Assembly: GCA_965222205.1 (NCBI GenBank)
Contig: OZ244932.1
Span: 1,488,001-1,552,000, forward strand
Length of the DNA: 64,000 nt
Source: RHLJ01 sp965222205
Lineage (GTDB): Bacteria > Bacteroidota > Rhodothermia > Balneolales > Balneolaceae
Direction: 5' to 3'
Position 1 is the first letter of the stretch, and each line of letters starts with the position of its first letter. The translations under genes and the position numbers were made by a program. The notes under the pieces were generated by a model, which was not told the DNA's origin, did no database searches, and saw only the letters and a list, made by a program, of their open reading frames with translations. Shown here piece by piece: positions 43,352 through 52,203 of this stretch.

Positions 43352-44380
43352 TTACACTCCCACGCTGTTTGTAGCTTCAACAAAGTGATTGAAGAGCTTT
43401 CGGGCTTTACCTGATTCCAGACTATCCGTAGCTAATTCTTTTGCATCGGCTAATGACTCCACTTTACCGGATGCCTGAATGGCAAAAGTCGCATTCAATA
43501 AAATGATTTCTTTTTGTGCCTGGGTGGCTTTGTTGTCAAGGATGTTATTGAATATCTCGGCATTCACATCAGGCTCTCCGCCCATTAGTTTTTCCATATC
43601 AACCTTTTGAAAGCCAATGGATTGAGCATCGAAGGTGATTGCTCTTGACACCACACTGTCTTTCAATTCGAACACTTCTGCCTGAGCTGTCGTACTCAGC
43701 TCATCAAGACCATCATGAGAGTTGAACGTGTAAGCAAATTCGGTATCCAGGTTAGCCAGAATACTAATCATTTTGGAAGCCACTTCTTTATTGAATGCGC
43801 CAATTACATATCGCTTCACGCCTGCTGGGTTACTCATAGGCCCGAGAATATTGAAGAATGTTCGAAATCCAAGCGCCCTTCTGGCAGGCATTACATATTT
43901 CATAGCCGGATGAAACATCGGAGCAAACATAAAGGCCATGCCGACTTCGTTAAATACCTTTTCAACTGCCTTGTTATCGAGTTCTATCTTAGCTCCCAGT
44001 TGAGCCAGAACATCCGCGCTACCACATTTACTGGAAGCACTTCGGTTGCCATGTTTTATTACCGGAACTCCTGCTCCGGCTACTACAATCGAAGAAATAG
44101 TCGAAATATTAAAGGTTCCTGATTTATCCCCTCCTGTCCCAACAAGATCAACGGCTCCATCAATATTTACATTCACTTTTATGGATTGTTCTCTCATCAC
44201 TCGCACAAAAGCCGTGAGCTCATCAATGGTTTCGCCTTTAAGTCGCATTGCTGTAAGAAAGGAAGCAACCTGTTCGGAATTAACCTCACCGGTCATAATC
44301 AGATTCATAGCTATTTCAGCTTCAATCTGAGACAGGTCTTCTGAAAACGACAGTTTATTTAGTATTTCCTTAATTGTCAT
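43352..44380 (-). CDS. trpD: Anthranilate phosphoribosyltransferase
   Basis: A 342-residue enzyme that joins anthranilate and PRPP. The PRPP/glycine loop is VDLVGTGGDKSGTFNIST (about 77-94), VIKHGNRSASSKCGSADVLAQLG the following anthranilate region, and FFNILGPMSNP the last motif. It abuts trpG and trpC without gaps. Confidence 0.97.
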   Translation of the reverse strand: MTIKEILNKLSFSEDLSQIEAEIAMNLIMTGEVNSEQVASFLTAMRLKGETIDELTAFVRVMREQSIKVNVNIDGAVDLVGTGGDKSGTFNISTISSIVVAGAGVPVIKHGNRSASSKCGSADVLAQLGAKIELDNKAVEKVFNEVGMAFMFAPMFHPAMKYVMPARRALGFRTFFNILGPMSNPAGVKRYVIGAFNKEVASKMISILANLDTEFAYTFNSHDGLDELSTTAQAEVFELKDSVVSRAITFDAQSIGFQKVDMEKLMGGEPDVNAEIFNNILDNKATQAQKEIILLNATFAIQASGKVESLADAKELATDSLESGKARKLFNHFVEATNSVGV

Positions 44381-44944
44381 TTATTTCCTCAACCAGTTAT
44401 TAACCATTTTGGGTCCTTCTGTTGTAAGAATACTTTCGGGATGAAATTGAATCCCTTCAATCGGATATTTCCTGTGTCTTACTCCCATTATAACTTCCCC
44501 GGTCCTGGCTGAAATTTCTAACTCATCAGGAATACTTTCGGGATTTAAAACCAGAGAATGATATCGGGTTGCTGTAAAATTTTCTTCAACGCCTTCGAAT
44601 ATTGATTTTCCGTCATGTTGCACATTCGACACCTTACCATGCATTAAGGTAGGAGCGTAAACTACTTCTGCTCCAAACACTTCACCGATTGCCTGATAGC
44701 CCAAACACACTCCAAGAATTGGGGTTTCTTTGCCCAGTTCTTTGATTACTTCTTCTGTGATTCCAGCTTCATGCGGACGACCCGGTCCCGGAGAAATCAG
44801 AATTTTCGAAGGATTGAGTTTTTTTATCTCCTCCAACGTCATCGCGTCATTTCGGATCACTTTATAATCATCCGTCTCAGCTGCAACTATATGAACCAGG
44901 TTGTAAGTGAATGAATCGTAGTTGTCAATAATCAGAATCATCAA
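44381..44944 (-). CDS. trpG: Anthranilate synthase component II (glutamine amidotransferase)
   Basis: A 187-residue class I amidotransferase feeding ammonia to TrpE. LIIDNYDSFTYNLVH starts it, the nucleophile is Cys in GVCLGYQAIGE, and the His-Glu pair is in IQFHPESILT. It is not fused to trpD. It overlaps trpS by four bases; the second of two start codons may be used. Confidence 0.97.
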   Translation of the reverse strand: MMILIIDNYDSFTYNLVHIVAAETDDYKVIRNDAMTLEEIKKLNPSKILISPGPGRPHEAGITEEVIKELGKETPILGVCLGYQAIGEVFGAEVVYAPTLMHGKVSNVQHDGKSIFEGVEENFTATRYHSLVLNPESIPDELEISARTGEVIMGVRHRKYPIEGIQFHPESILTTEGPKMVNNWLRK

Positions 44945-45927
44945 AAATTCCTCACTAAGCCTGTAACTTCACGTATTGGTTCCATTACAGATTCTGCTCT
45001 TTCCCGAGCCCGTTTACCACCTTCAGCGAGTACATCCTTTACATAATCCAGGTCCTGCTCTAATTCCTTGCGCTTCTCGCGGGCTTCAGCAAAATAATCT
45101 TCAAGTAATTCTAGTAGTTCCAGTTTAGCATGTCCATAGCCATATCCTCCAGCTCTGTATTTCTCAGCGATTTCAGCTTGCTTCTCTTTATCAGCGAAGA
45201 GCTTAATCAAAGCGAATACGTTGTCTGAATCCGGATCTTTAGGCTCTTCCAATCCTTTAGAGTCCGTTTCAATAGACATTAAAACCTTTTTCAGAGGTTT
45301 CCCTTCTTCAAACATTTGAATGGTGTTTCTATAACTCTTGCTCATTTTTCGACCGTCAGTACCAGGGACAACGGCTACAGATTTCACGATATGATCTTCA
45401 GGAATCACCAAAAAATCACCATCATAAGCCCGATTGAACTTTCCGGCAAGATCTCTGCATATTTCGATATTCTGCTTCTGATCTTCTCCAACCGGAACCA
45501 CATCAGAGTGATAAATAAGAATATCAGCTGCCTGAAGAATTGGATAAGTAAACAAGCCCACATTCGGACTTAAACCAGCAGCTACTTTGTCTTTATAAGA
45601 AACCCCTTTCTCCATCAAACTAACCGGAGTTAATGTCCCTAAGATCCATGCAAGCTCAGTTACCTGAGGTACATCCGATTGTGCAAAGAAAGTAGCTTTA
45701 TCCGGATTTAAACCAAGAGCCAGGTAATCCAAAGTTACATCAATAGTGTTCTGGTAAAGCGTTTTACCGTCATTTAGTGAAGTCAAGGAGTGGTAATTCG
45801 CGATGAAATAGAAAGCATCCCCCTTATCCTGCATGTCGATATGCTGACGAATAGCTCCAAAATAATTCCCGATATGCAGTTTCCCGGATGGCTGAATGCC
45901 TGATAAAATGGTTTTTTTCTTTGTCAT
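44941..45927 (-). CDS. trpS: Tryptophanyl-tRNA synthetase
   Basis: A 328-residue class Ic synthetase. SGIQPSGKLHIGNYFGAI carries the HIGH-like motif, GTDGRKMSKSYRNTI the KMSKS loop, and YPILQAADILIYHSDVVPVGEDQKQ the Trp site. It sits between trpE and trpG with four-base overlaps on both sides, so synthetase and Trp synthesis share one attenuated mRNA. No second trpS lies in the window. Confidence 0.97.
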   Translation of the reverse strand: MTKKKTILSGIQPSGKLHIGNYFGAIRQHIDMQDKGDAFYFIANYHSLTSLNDGKTLYQNTIDVTLDYLALGLNPDKATFFAQSDVPQVTELAWILGTLTPVSLMEKGVSYKDKVAAGLSPNVGLFTYPILQAADILIYHSDVVPVGEDQKQNIEICRDLAGKFNRAYDGDFLVIPEDHIVKSVAVVPGTDGRKMSKSYRNTIQMFEEGKPLKKVLMSIETDSKGLEEPKDPDSDNVFALIKLFADKEKQAEIAEKYRAGGYGYGHAKLELLELLEDYFAEAREKRKELEQDLDYVKDVLAEGGKRARERAESVMEPIREVTGLVRNF

Positions 45928-47384
45928 TGAATGTCTAACGCTATACTTAATGCCTGAACTAACGCTCCGGCTTTGTTCTGAGTTTCTTCAAATTCTTTTT
46001 GAGGATCACTATCCGCTACAATTCCTGCACCGGCCTGAATATACACCTTATTACCGGTTACAACCATGGTTCTGATCGCAATGCAGGTGTCCATGTTTCC
46101 AGAGAAATCAAAATAACCAACTGCTCCGGCATATATTCCACGTTTAGTTGGTTCAAGTTCATCAATGATTTCCATTGCCCTGATTTTTGGTGCTCCGCTT
46201 ACTGTTCCGGCAGGAAAACACTTCATTAGTGCATCTACCGATGTTTGATTATCCTGAATTCTCCCAACCACATCACTTACGATGTGCATTACGTGAGAGT
46301 ATCGCTCAATCACCTGGTTTCTTTCCAGTTTAACCGTGCCGGCTTTACAAACTCTGGAAAGATCGTTTCTACCCAAATCAACCAGCATAATATGTTCGGC
46401 TACTTCTTTGGGATCAGCTTTTAAATCTTCTTCAAGTTCCAGGTCTTCTTCATGAGTCTTACCCCTTGGGCGGGTTCCTGCTATCGGTAGCACTCTAATC
46501 TCTTTATTCTGAACGCTCACAAGAACTTCCGGAGATGAACCAACGAGTGTAAAACCATCAAAATCCAGATAAAAAAGATATGGAGATGGATTCACCATTC
46601 GAAGTGCCCGGTACAACATAAAGGGATCACCTTCCATATCGGCCTCGAATCGCTGGGATAGCACTACCTGAAAAATATCTCCTTCGTAAATATGTTCTTT
46701 CCCTTTTTCAACGATGGATTCAAAGTACTTTTGATCCATATTGCTCTTCAGAGATTCCGGATGAATCTGAAACTCACGTCTTGAGTAATCTGTGTGCATT
46801 GCAGCCGCTTCCATTTTATCTAAAGCAGTCTGAGCTTCTTCATACGCTTCTTCAATATTCTCTACTTCTTCAGTGAACACTGTTTTAATCAAAACAACCT
46901 GATGCTTTACATGATCAAAGGCAAAGATTTCATCGTAAAAAGCCCAGTTAGCTTCCGGCAGATTCAAATCATCTTCAGGTACATTGGGCAGGTGTTCAAT
47001 CAACCGAAACGTATCGTAAGCTGAAAATCCAACTGCTCCTCCTTTCAGGCGTGGAAGTTCAGGCAGAAAAGGTTCACTATAAGCCGTAGTTAGTTCCTTA
47101 AGTTTATCGAAATATGGGATTTCAATTTTATGAGTATTTCCACTATTAGTAAGGGTTGTTCGTTCACCATCAAAACGTAAAATCTGATATGGATTACGTC
47201 CAATGAAAGAATAGCGGGCAAGCTGCTCTCCTCCCTCCACCGACTCAAGCAAAAAAGGATATTCTCCTCCCTCCCTGATATTCAAAAATAGAGAGACCGG
47301 GGTAAGTACATCTGCAAGCAACCTCCTGTATACCGGAACAGCCGTATATTTTTTACTAAGCTCTGAAAATTGTTGTTTATCCAT
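45924..47384 (-). CDS. trpE: Anthranilate synthase component I
   Basis: A 486-residue chorismate-utilising enzyme. PFLLESVEGGEQLARYSFIG is the Trp feedback site, and VLPIAGTRPRGKTHEEDL, HIMLVDLGRNDLSRV and CFPAGTVSGAPKIRAMEII are the catalytic motifs. First structural gene of the trp operon, 109 bases after the attenuator U-run. Feedback and attenuation thus act on the same step. Confidence 0.98.
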   Translation of the reverse strand: MDKQQFSELSKKYTAVPVYRRLLADVLTPVSLFLNIREGGEYPFLLESVEGGEQLARYSFIGRNPYQILRFDGERTTLTNSGNTHKIEIPYFDKLKELTTAYSEPFLPELPRLKGGAVGFSAYDTFRLIEHLPNVPEDDLNLPEANWAFYDEIFAFDHVKHQVVLIKTVFTEEVENIEEAYEEAQTALDKMEAAAMHTDYSRREFQIHPESLKSNMDQKYFESIVEKGKEHIYEGDIFQVVLSQRFEADMEGDPFMLYRALRMVNPSPYLFYLDFDGFTLVGSSPEVLVSVQNKEIRVLPIAGTRPRGKTHEEDLELEEDLKADPKEVAEHIMLVDLGRNDLSRVCKAGTVKLERNQVIERYSHVMHIVSDVVGRIQDNQTSVDALMKCFPAGTVSGAPKIRAMEIIDELEPTKRGIYAGAVGYFDFSGNMDTCIAIRTMVVTGNKVYIQAGAGIVADSDPQKEFEETQNKAGALVQALSIALDIQ

Positions 47385-47393
47385 CAGTTGTTA

Positions 47394-47477
47394 GCCACTA
47401 AAGCTCGAAAACACTAAAGTGATAGAATTCCTTAAACAATTGTTATTCATAATTTTGTCTTTTTGTGATTTCGTGAC
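47394..47477. repeat. Degenerate inverted repeat before trpE
   Basis: The left arm GCCACTAAAGCTCGAAAACAC (47394-47414) resembles the reverse complement of the right arm, read on the minus strand as GTCACGAAATCACAAAAAGAC (47457-47477). Such C/TACGAAAnCAC strings occur as dispersed repeats in several bacterial groups. It is placed between the attenuator and trpE. Confidence 0.4.
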
Positions 47478-47492
47478 TCAAATTAATAAGTC

Positions 47493-47527
47493 AAAAAAAA
47501 ACCCACTCTTCCAAAGGAACAGTGGGT
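47493..47527 (-). terminator. Intrinsic terminator of the trp attenuator
   Basis: On the minus strand, ACCCACT-G-TTCC, a three-base loop, then GGAA-G-AGTGGGT, followed by nine U. Its 5' arm ACCCACTG can instead pair fully with CAGTGGGT inside the leader-peptide gene (plus 47568-47575), the antiterminator. Terminator and antiterminator are therefore mutually exclusive. Confidence 0.9.
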
Positions 47528-47552
47528 ATGTAAAATTTTTGTGTTATGTCAT

Positions 47553-47630
47553 TCAGTTACGCAAAAAACCCACTGCTATGTTAGCTGTAGGCCACCACCA
47601 ATTGTTAGTATGTGCGGATCTGTTTTTCAT
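47553..47630 (-). CDS. trpL: trp leader peptide
   Basis: A 25-codon frame from ATG 47630 to TGA 47553. It encodes three consecutive Trp (TNNWWWPTAN at residues 8-17). A ribosome stalled at these codons leaves CAGTGGGT (17 nt downstream) free to form the antiterminator; a ribosome that reaches the stop covers it, so the terminator at 47501-47527 folds. That is the classical trp attenuation geometry. The start lies a few bases after the predicted promoter, so the leader mRNA is almost leaderless. Confidence 0.93.
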   Translation of the reverse strand: MKNRSAHTNNWWWPTANIAVGFLRN

Positions 47631-47637
47631 AACGAGA

Positions 47638-47668
47638 CGAATATAGCGGGGTGCATTTCTAAATGCAA
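47638..47668 (-). promoter_or_regulatory. Predicted trp promoter, Bacteroidota-type
   Basis: On the minus strand, TTG (47666-47668) is followed after exactly 20 bases by TATATTCG (47638-47645), close to the TAnnTTTG -7 consensus of Bacteroidota sigma-A promoters. Transcription would begin around 47631-47634, directly before the leader-peptide ATG. Confidence 0.6.
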
Positions 47669-47768
47669 TGCAAAAGTAGAACAATTTAATTCATTCAAAC
47701 TCGTAGTGGACTTGGCAGTGCATTATCCTTAACATTGAAGCCTCAAAAAACATCTACATAAACCCGAC

Positions 47769-48566
47769 TTGAAGAAGCTTTTACTCTATTCATCTGTTCT
47801 ATTTGTAATTGGATTTTTCCTGTTTAATTGTGACACCACAATAAGTCCCTCTAATACATTTAGTGATGGACCTGAAGTCCAGCAACTAACAGTTTCCCCA
47901 AATGATGTAGACTTTAGTTCTTCTGATGGATTCAAAGACACTACGCTAACTATTTCTGTTTTGTCAACCATTGAAAATGTAACAGAAGAAACTACTTTAG
48001 GGTATGCAGTTCGCGATAAAAGCACACTGGTATTAATTTCAGAAGGTGAATTAACCACTGCAAGCGAGGCTGATGTTTACGGGATTGACCTGTCCCTTGA
48101 AACCACTACCACTTCTTTCGAAGAACTAATCGCCGAAGTGTATGCTTATAATCCAGACGGAAGTGGAAATTTTTTCCAAACTGCCATTTCTATTTCCGGG
48201 TTCTCAAATAATCCTCCTGAGATTTTAGAAGCCAACAATCCTGAGGAAGTGCAACGCCCTTCTTCCGGTGAAACATCAGTATCTTTCACAGCAAAAACTA
48301 CAGATGCGGATGGTCAACATAGTATTGAAGGAGTTTACCTGAGGCTCATCAGCCAGACTTCCGGCGAGGTCTCCGGTTCCCCATTTCAACTATTTGATAA
48401 TGGATCATCTCAAGGTGATGAAACACCCAGCGACTCTGTATACACAACCAGCTTCTCAATAAGCCCAACTAATCAACTCCAAACCTATGATATCCTTTAT
48501 TACGCGGTTGATAAAGGCGGCTTAGTTAGCGACACCGTTAAAACCACATTCAGTATTATTGAATAA
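47769..48566 (+). CDS. Lipoprotein with two Ig-like beta domains
   Basis: A 265-residue lipoprotein (lipobox FLFNC, Cys about residue 21). TTG 47769 is the start because it directly begins the signal peptide (KKLLLYSSVLFVIGFFLF). Two beta-sandwich parts follow (about 35-140; 150-265, NNPPEILEANNPEEV and LRLISQTSGEVSGSPFQLFDNG). It may bind a surface ligand; no family name is safe. It opens the plus-strand envelope operon, three bases before the next gene, and is divergent from the trp promoter. Confidence 0.75.
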   Translation: MKKLLLYSSVLFVIGFFLFNCDTTISPSNTFSDGPEVQQLTVSPNDVDFSSSDGFKDTTLTISVLSTIENVTEETTLGYAVRDKSTLVLISEGELTTASEADVYGIDLSLETTTTSFEELIAEVYAYNPDGSGNFFQTAISISGFSNNPPEILEANNPEEVQRPSSGETSVSFTAKTTDADGQHSIEGVYLRLISQTSGEVSGSPFQLFDNGSSQGDETPSDSVYTTSFSISPTNQLQTYDILYYAVDKGGLVSDTVKTTFSIIE

Positions 48567-48569
48567 TCC

Positions 48570-50207
48570 ATGAAGAGAGCTTTATTCATCCTTTTTCTTT
48601 TTTCGTTACCCATCGCTCATGCTCAGGTAGTTGGGCCCAGTGATTCACCTTTCTTTAGCATTCGGCAAAACGGAGTGTCGACAATTGTTGCTAATGGAGA
48701 TACAGTCTGGACAGGACCTGCTCTCACAATGAATATTGGAAACAGCCCGGATTGGATTGCTCCTTCCGGTCTGGATAGTATCGAAAGTGGTGTAGGCAGG
48801 GTTTTTTCTATTGCAGTAAATAAGGACACCGTATATGCCGGACTTGGCTTCACTTCAGAAACGTTAGCAGGAAATCAACCCGCTGGATACGGCTACTACA
48901 TTTCTACAAATGGTGGAGAAACCTGGAGATTTAGTGACTTTTTTTTAGATGAATTCCCTCCTGATAAATGTGACTCACGTTCAGATGATTATGTGGAACC
49001 GACAAGCCAGGAAGAGTTAGACCCGGATTGTTATGATCAGTTTGTGTATGGTGGAGAAACTTATTTCAGAAAATTAATTATCGTTCCTGAACAATCCCCG
49101 CCCTACAATGTTGCATTCAAAGGTAACGTGCTTTTTTCAGCAAATTGGGCCTCAGGTCTTCTCAGGAGTACTGATTTTGGACTCACATGGCAACGTGTCG
49201 TTTTGCCTCCATTTGGAGAGAATTTACTAACTCCTGATCGTGATGACTACGTTTGGGTAGATTGTGTTGAAGTCCAAAATAGCGTGTGTGTTAGATCATT
49301 TAATATTTATGATAGTGTCGATGATGACAACGTAAAAGGCTTCTCAGTATATATTGATTCTCAAAATAGAGTTTGGTTTGGAGGGGCTGGTGGAATTAAT
49401 GTATCGGAAAATGCACTCACTGCCCCCTTAGATAGCATTGTGTGGAGAAATTATCGAACAAACGGATCTTCTGATGGAATCCTTGGAAAATGGATAGTTG
49501 AAATCAAAGAAGATCGATCTACAGGAAAAATTTGGATGACAAATTGGCCCGCAGACAGAATCGATCGTTTTGGAATTGTAGCTACTGATGACGGAGGCCA
49601 GACTTTCGAACGACATCTTATAGGCGAAAAGATTTTAGGGATTGGTTTCAAAGACGGTACTATTTTCGCAGCTGGTGAAAGCGGATTATTTATCTCTTCT
49701 GATGGAGGAGATTCCTGGCGTAAATCTCCTCAGATCAAAAGCCCCAATACTTTTATAAAAGAAACGGCTGAGTTCCAGTCTGTGACCTCCACCAACGACC
49801 GGGTATGGATTGGCACCACCGATGGTATCATTTCAAGTGATGATTTAGGCGATACCTGGGAGATAACACGAGTAAACTTTCCGCTCTCAGGCGGGAATCA
49901 ATACGATCCTGAAGCAAAATCAGTTAAAGCTTATGCTTATCCGAACCCATACTCTCCTACTCAACATGAGTTGGTACGTATACGATTTGAAGTAGAAGGT
50001 CCGGGAGAGGTGACTATCCGAATCTTTGATTTTGGCATGAACCTGGTTCGCGATTTAGGTTCGTACTCCGCAAACTCGACCGGAGATCATGAAGCCATTT
50101 GGGATGGTGTGGATGGAAAAGGAAGAAATGTAGCAAACGGCCCTTATTTTTATGTGATTGAAGGTGCCAGCGGTTCGGTAAATGGTAAAATACTTTTGGT
50201 TGATTGA
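48570..50207 (+). CDS. Secreted Asp-box beta-propeller with FlgD-like C-terminal domain
   Basis: A 545-residue exported protein (signal to about residue 18, HAQ). Asp-box repeats (STNGGETWRF, STDFGLTWQRV, ATDDGGQTFERH, SSDGGDSWRKS, SSDDLGDTWEI) build a sialidase/YCF48-like propeller. The last about 80 residues, AYPNPYSPTQHELVRIRFEV to NGPYFYVIEG, are a FlgD Ig-like domain found at the C-terminus of many secreted proteins in this lineage, sometimes acting as a sorting signal. No catalytic sialidase residues can be identified. Confidence 0.83.
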   Translation: MKRALFILFLFSLPIAHAQVVGPSDSPFFSIRQNGVSTIVANGDTVWTGPALTMNIGNSPDWIAPSGLDSIESGVGRVFSIAVNKDTVYAGLGFTSETLAGNQPAGYGYYISTNGGETWRFSDFFLDEFPPDKCDSRSDDYVEPTSQEELDPDCYDQFVYGGETYFRKLIIVPEQSPPYNVAFKGNVLFSANWASGLLRSTDFGLTWQRVVLPPFGENLLTPDRDDYVWVDCVEVQNSVCVRSFNIYDSVDDDNVKGFSVYIDSQNRVWFGGAGGINVSENALTAPLDSIVWRNYRTNGSSDGILGKWIVEIKEDRSTGKIWMTNWPADRIDRFGIVATDDGGQTFERHLIGEKILGIGFKDGTIFAAGESGLFISSDGGDSWRKSPQIKSPNTFIKETAEFQSVTSTNDRVWIGTTDGIISSDDLGDTWEITRVNFPLSGGNQYDPEAKSVKAYAYPNPYSPTQHELVRIRFEVEGPGEVTIRIFDFGMNLVRDLGSYSANSTGDHEAIWDGVDGKGRNVANGPYFYVIEGASGSVNGKILLVD

Positions 50208-51250
50208 TGAATAAGCTCATAAAACATCTGATTTTAGTAGTCATTCTGCTTGCAGGCTTCAGTGAATTATCGGTGGCTCAAAACGGCGGATTTGCAGGTG
50301 CTTCAAGCAGATTAGGATACGGACCCCGGGCGATGTCGATGGCAAACGCCTACACTGCAACAATTTCTGAGGGAATCTACCCTTATTATAATCCTGCCTT
50401 ATCCCCTGAAGAATCCGGGTTTAATCAATTTGACCTCTCTGTTTCATCCATGTTGTTCGACCGGATTTTTCAGACTGTAGGAACAAACTTTAAACTTCCT
50501 CCTAACGCAGGTATTTCTGTTGGAATCATCAGAACAGGAGTAAAGAACATTGATGAACGTTCGTTCAGCGGTTATCCTCTCGGAGAATTCGATATCTCTG
50601 AATATCAGCTATATGCTGCCTTTGGAATCAAATTCAGTCCAAAGTTTAATGCAGGAGTTACTTTTAAATTAAACCGTGCAGACTATCACGAAGACCTCAC
50701 CCCTGCTAACGCTATTGGGGTTGATTTAGGATTTCTCTATAAAATTAGTCAGAATTTAAATTTTGCATTCGTTATTCAGGATATGTTTGCAAACTACACC
50801 TGGAATTCTAATAAGTTGTATGGGGTGGAACAAAGCCGGAATGTTGTAAACACTTTTCCTACTCGTTTTAAATGGGCATTGGCTTATGAAAAAAGTTCGT
50901 TCACTATAGCCACTGAGTTTGAGCTACAATCCTATATTTCTGAAACAACATCTACTGATATTTTTGTAGATACAGGCTCCAACACCCAGGTATTTAAATC
51001 GATTGATGAGATTGCGACCAGTTCCGGCATATTCCGCCTTGGAGGCTCCTGGGAGGCACACGAACGTTTTACTTTACGTGGAGGATACAAAATCACCGAC
51101 ACCTCAAATAGTGAAAGTGGTTCCTTTAGTACCGGTTTTTCAATAAACTTACCTTTCGATGCTTTATCTCCGTCCATCGATTATGCTTTTGTGACTGAGC
51201 CTTATAATGTTGCAAACATGCACATTTTTGCACTACGTTTACATCTATGA
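50207..51250 (+). CDS. PorV/PorQ-family outer-membrane protein
   Basis: About 347 residues from ATG 50207 (TGATG overlap with the previous stop). A signal peptide (LAGFSELSVAQ) precedes GFAGASSRLGYGPRAMSMANAYTATI and YPYYNPALSPEE, the start of PorV/PorQ (UPF0164) beta-barrels. The rest alternates in beta-strand style to the final IFALRLHL. In type IX secretion PorV recruits cargo; a secretion partner role for the preceding FlgD-tailed protein is plausible. Confidence 0.85.
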   Translation: MNKLIKHLILVVILLAGFSELSVAQNGGFAGASSRLGYGPRAMSMANAYTATISEGIYPYYNPALSPEESGFNQFDLSVSSMLFDRIFQTVGTNFKLPPNAGISVGIIRTGVKNIDERSFSGYPLGEFDISEYQLYAAFGIKFSPKFNAGVTFKLNRADYHEDLTPANAIGVDLGFLYKISQNLNFAFVIQDMFANYTWNSNKLYGVEQSRNVVNTFPTRFKWALAYEKSSFTIATEFELQSYISETTSTDIFVDTGSNTQVFKSIDEIATSSGIFRLGGSWEAHERFTLRGGYKITDTSNSESGSFSTGFSINLPFDALSPSIDYAFVTEPYNVANMHIFALRLHL

Positions 51251-52188
51251 AAAAAACCATCTTTTTTCTCTTCGCCTTAGTTATCCCTGGCTTGCTTTAT
51301 GCGCAGCAAAGTGGATTGAAGCTTTTGGAAATCGGTTCTACGGCTTCTGAGTTAGCCCGCTCCGAAACTTCAGTAGCTACTCCTAACGGCTCACCTTCTC
51401 TTTTTACGAATCCTGCATTATTAGCAATGAGCCTAAACTCAACCATAAGCCTGGGCTATACTAACTGGATTTCTGACTCCAACAATCTTTTTGGTGGAAT
51501 TAATCTTAAAAAGAATAACCGTGCCTTAGCTTTCTCTGTATATACCAGTGGCGTTTCAGGTTTGGAACAGCGGGATGCACCCGGCGAACCGAACGGAGAT
51601 TTTTCTATTCAATATGTGTCTTTATCAGGAGCCTATGCCTACGACTTCAGCTACTTTTCAGCCGGTATCTCAGGTCACTATTTAAATGAGGAGATATTTC
51701 CATATCGGGCAAATGGTTATGCTTTTAGTTTAGGCTTGGCAAGCTCTTTTTTAAACGACCGGATTCGATTAGGAATCTCTTTACTTAATCTCGGAGAAAT
51801 GGAAAGCCTGAATCAAGTCCCAACGGAGTTACCTACAAGTTTCAATATCGGGATCGCTGCCGATGTGATGGAACTTGTTCATTTTAAAAGTCCAGACCTG
51901 CCAATCCTGGTTACACTCATGGCCGATTATGTGATTCCTGTTCATAATTCTGAACCCAACACCTACGCAGATTATAATCCTGATGAAAACTACATAAACC
52001 TTGGTGTTTCTTTGGTTATAGCTGATGTGGTACAGGTAAACAGCGGATACAAAACAGGAGATAATACACGTCCCGTTTCTTTCGGTGCTGGCTTTATTAC
52101 CGAAAAAGTAACCTTTAACTACGCACTTATTCCTTTTAATACAGGTTTTGGAACTGTACATTCAATTGGTATTCAATATCAATTGTAG
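51247..52188 (+). CDS. Second PorV/PorQ-type outer-membrane protein
   Basis: A 313-residue barrel protein (signal peptide KKTIFFLFALVIPGLLYAQ). LLEIGSTASELARSETSVATPNG and SLFTNPALLAMS are the PorQ-like N-terminal motifs; the protein ends SIGIQYQL. It overlaps the previous gene by four bases. Two related proteins side by side suggest a PorV-PorQ pair rather than duplication of one role. Confidence 0.82.
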   Translation: MKKTIFFLFALVIPGLLYAQQSGLKLLEIGSTASELARSETSVATPNGSPSLFTNPALLAMSLNSTISLGYTNWISDSNNLFGGINLKKNNRALAFSVYTSGVSGLEQRDAPGEPNGDFSIQYVSLSGAYAYDFSYFSAGISGHYLNEEIFPYRANGYAFSLGLASSFLNDRIRLGISLLNLGEMESLNQVPTELPTSFNIGIAADVMELVHFKSPDLPILVTLMADYVIPVHNSEPNTYADYNPDENYINLGVSLVIADVVQVNSGYKTGDNTRPVSFGAGFITEKVTFNYALIPFNTGFGTVHSIGIQYQL

Positions 52189-52203
52189 AGAACACATCTT
52201 TTT

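Noticed and set aside
47419..47732. Plus-strand open frames over the trp leader
   Set aside because: They are shadows of the leader peptide, the attenuator and a repeat on the other strand; none has a plausible product.
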